From Salibacterium aidingense DSM 18341 (GTDB taxonomy: Bacteria > Bacillota > Bacilli > Bacillales > Marinococcaceae): a stretch of 64,000 nucleotides of DNA. Shown in pieces: positions 63,655-64,000 of this stretch. Positions within the stretch are counted from its first letter, which is position 1. Each line of letters starts with the position of its first letter. The notes beneath the pieces are model-generated. The model was not told the origin of the DNA. It saw only the letters and a list, made by a program, of their open reading frames with translations, and searched no databases. The translations under genes and the position numbers were made by a program. The stretch lies in NCBI RefSeq assembly GCF_000429685.1, contig NZ_AUCI01000003.1, forward strand, positions 186,001-250,000. The letters run 5' to 3'.

Positions 63655-64000
63655 GGCCTACCTTCTCCTTCATTTCTTTATTATCACCGGCCTCCGCTGA
63701 TATAAATGGATCCAGTATCTCTTTAAGCCGACTGTATGTAGAATATAATAATTCCTGTTCCGTCTGCTTTTTACTGACATGTTTTTGATACGTAAACGAG
63801 TTGGTCAGGTCCTTTTTTACAGGAGCATCGTTTACAGTAATTATACCGTTTTCCATTGTAACAAAATCAAGTTCAAAAAACACTTCTGTCATCAAGGAAA
63901 CCGTAGAGAACTTCCATCCTTTTTTCCGTGCTAATTCTTCCCCATCTTTATGAACGTTAAATGTTTTTCTTTTTTTCAAAAAGGCGTAATACCATTTGAA
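63644..64000 (-). CDS. recJ: RecJ single-strand exonuclease, C-terminal fragment
   Basis: The frame is open to the window edge and ends ...EKVGHGF at 63644, so only the last 118 codons are present. The catalytic DHH/DHHA1 domains lie outside; what is visible is the C-terminal domain of Bacillus-type RecJ ([33 protein letters not shown]). The call rests on this and on the conserved order recJ-apt-relA. There is no start codon within the window. Confidence 0.8.
   Translation of the reverse strand, partial: FKWYYAFLKKRKTFNVHKDGEELARKKGWKFSTVSLMTEVFFELDFVTMENGIITVNDAPVKKDLTNSFTYQKHVSKKQTEQELLYSTYSRLKEILDPFISAEAGDNKEMKEKVGHGF

Overview
This is a contiguous piece of the chromosome of an endospore-forming, low-to-moderate GC Firmicute, almost certainly a Bacillaceae/Bacillales member and probably halotolerant or alkaliphilic. 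The evidence is the presence of spoIIP, gpr, sigK, sda, an RsfA-like regulator and the full comE/comER competence locus. Gene order follows Bacillus subtilis over long stretches, there is a complete seven-gene Mrp Na+/H+ antiporter operon, and many proteins are acidic. No rRNA or tRNA genes, intact insertion sequences, prophage or CRISPR arrays were seen.

Region 1 (1-16162) matches the B. subtilis lepA to sda segment: the first codons of lepA, yqxA, spoIIP, gpr, rpsT, holA, yqzM, comEC, comEA, comER, then the operon yqeG-yqeH-aroE-yhbY-nadD-yqeK-rsfS-yqeM, and finally sda downstream of three DnaA boxes. The main departure is that the comEB position between comEA and comEC holds metY (O-acetylhomoserine sulfhydrylase). 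Region 2 (16163-28340) is a synteny break: a small membrane protein, mrpABCDEFG, a HU gene (hbs), a Tyr/Gly/Arg-rich small protein, an uninterrupted sigK with a sporulation-type promoter, a HesB-like protein, an S9 peptidase (yuxL), a MITE-like element and a Nudix hydrolase.

Region 3 (28341-38208) returns to B. subtilis order: yrhC, mtnN, yrrS, greA, trmR (yrrM), mltG, yrzB, ruvX, ireB, alaS with a T-box leader, and yrrI. Region 4 (38283-44318) is an inserted catabolic operon for N-acetylmuramic acid or a related amino sugar: a BadF-type sugar kinase, MurQ etherase, a lipoprotein solute-binding protein, two ABC permeases without an ATPase, and an RpiR regulator, all behind one strong sigma-A promoter.

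Region 5 (44577-64000) is again the conserved block: a zinc-ribbon protein, recD2, yrrB, mnmA, the YrvO-type cysteine desulfurase, cymR, a YczE-like membrane protein, rarA behind a GC-rich structured element, an orphan sensor histidine kinase, an RsfA-like regulator, 6S RNA with promoter and terminator, aspS-hisS behind a second T-box, dtd, relA, apt and the 3' end of recJ.

Functionally the window groups into sporulation control, translation and tRNA modification or charging, sulfur flow, DNA uptake and repair, stringent response, and pH/Na+ homeostasis. Most of it is ordinary core genome. The least ordinary parts are the ABC-type MurNAc operon, the metY-for-comEB replacement, the DnaA-box-bearing sda promoter and the non-coding repeat elements.
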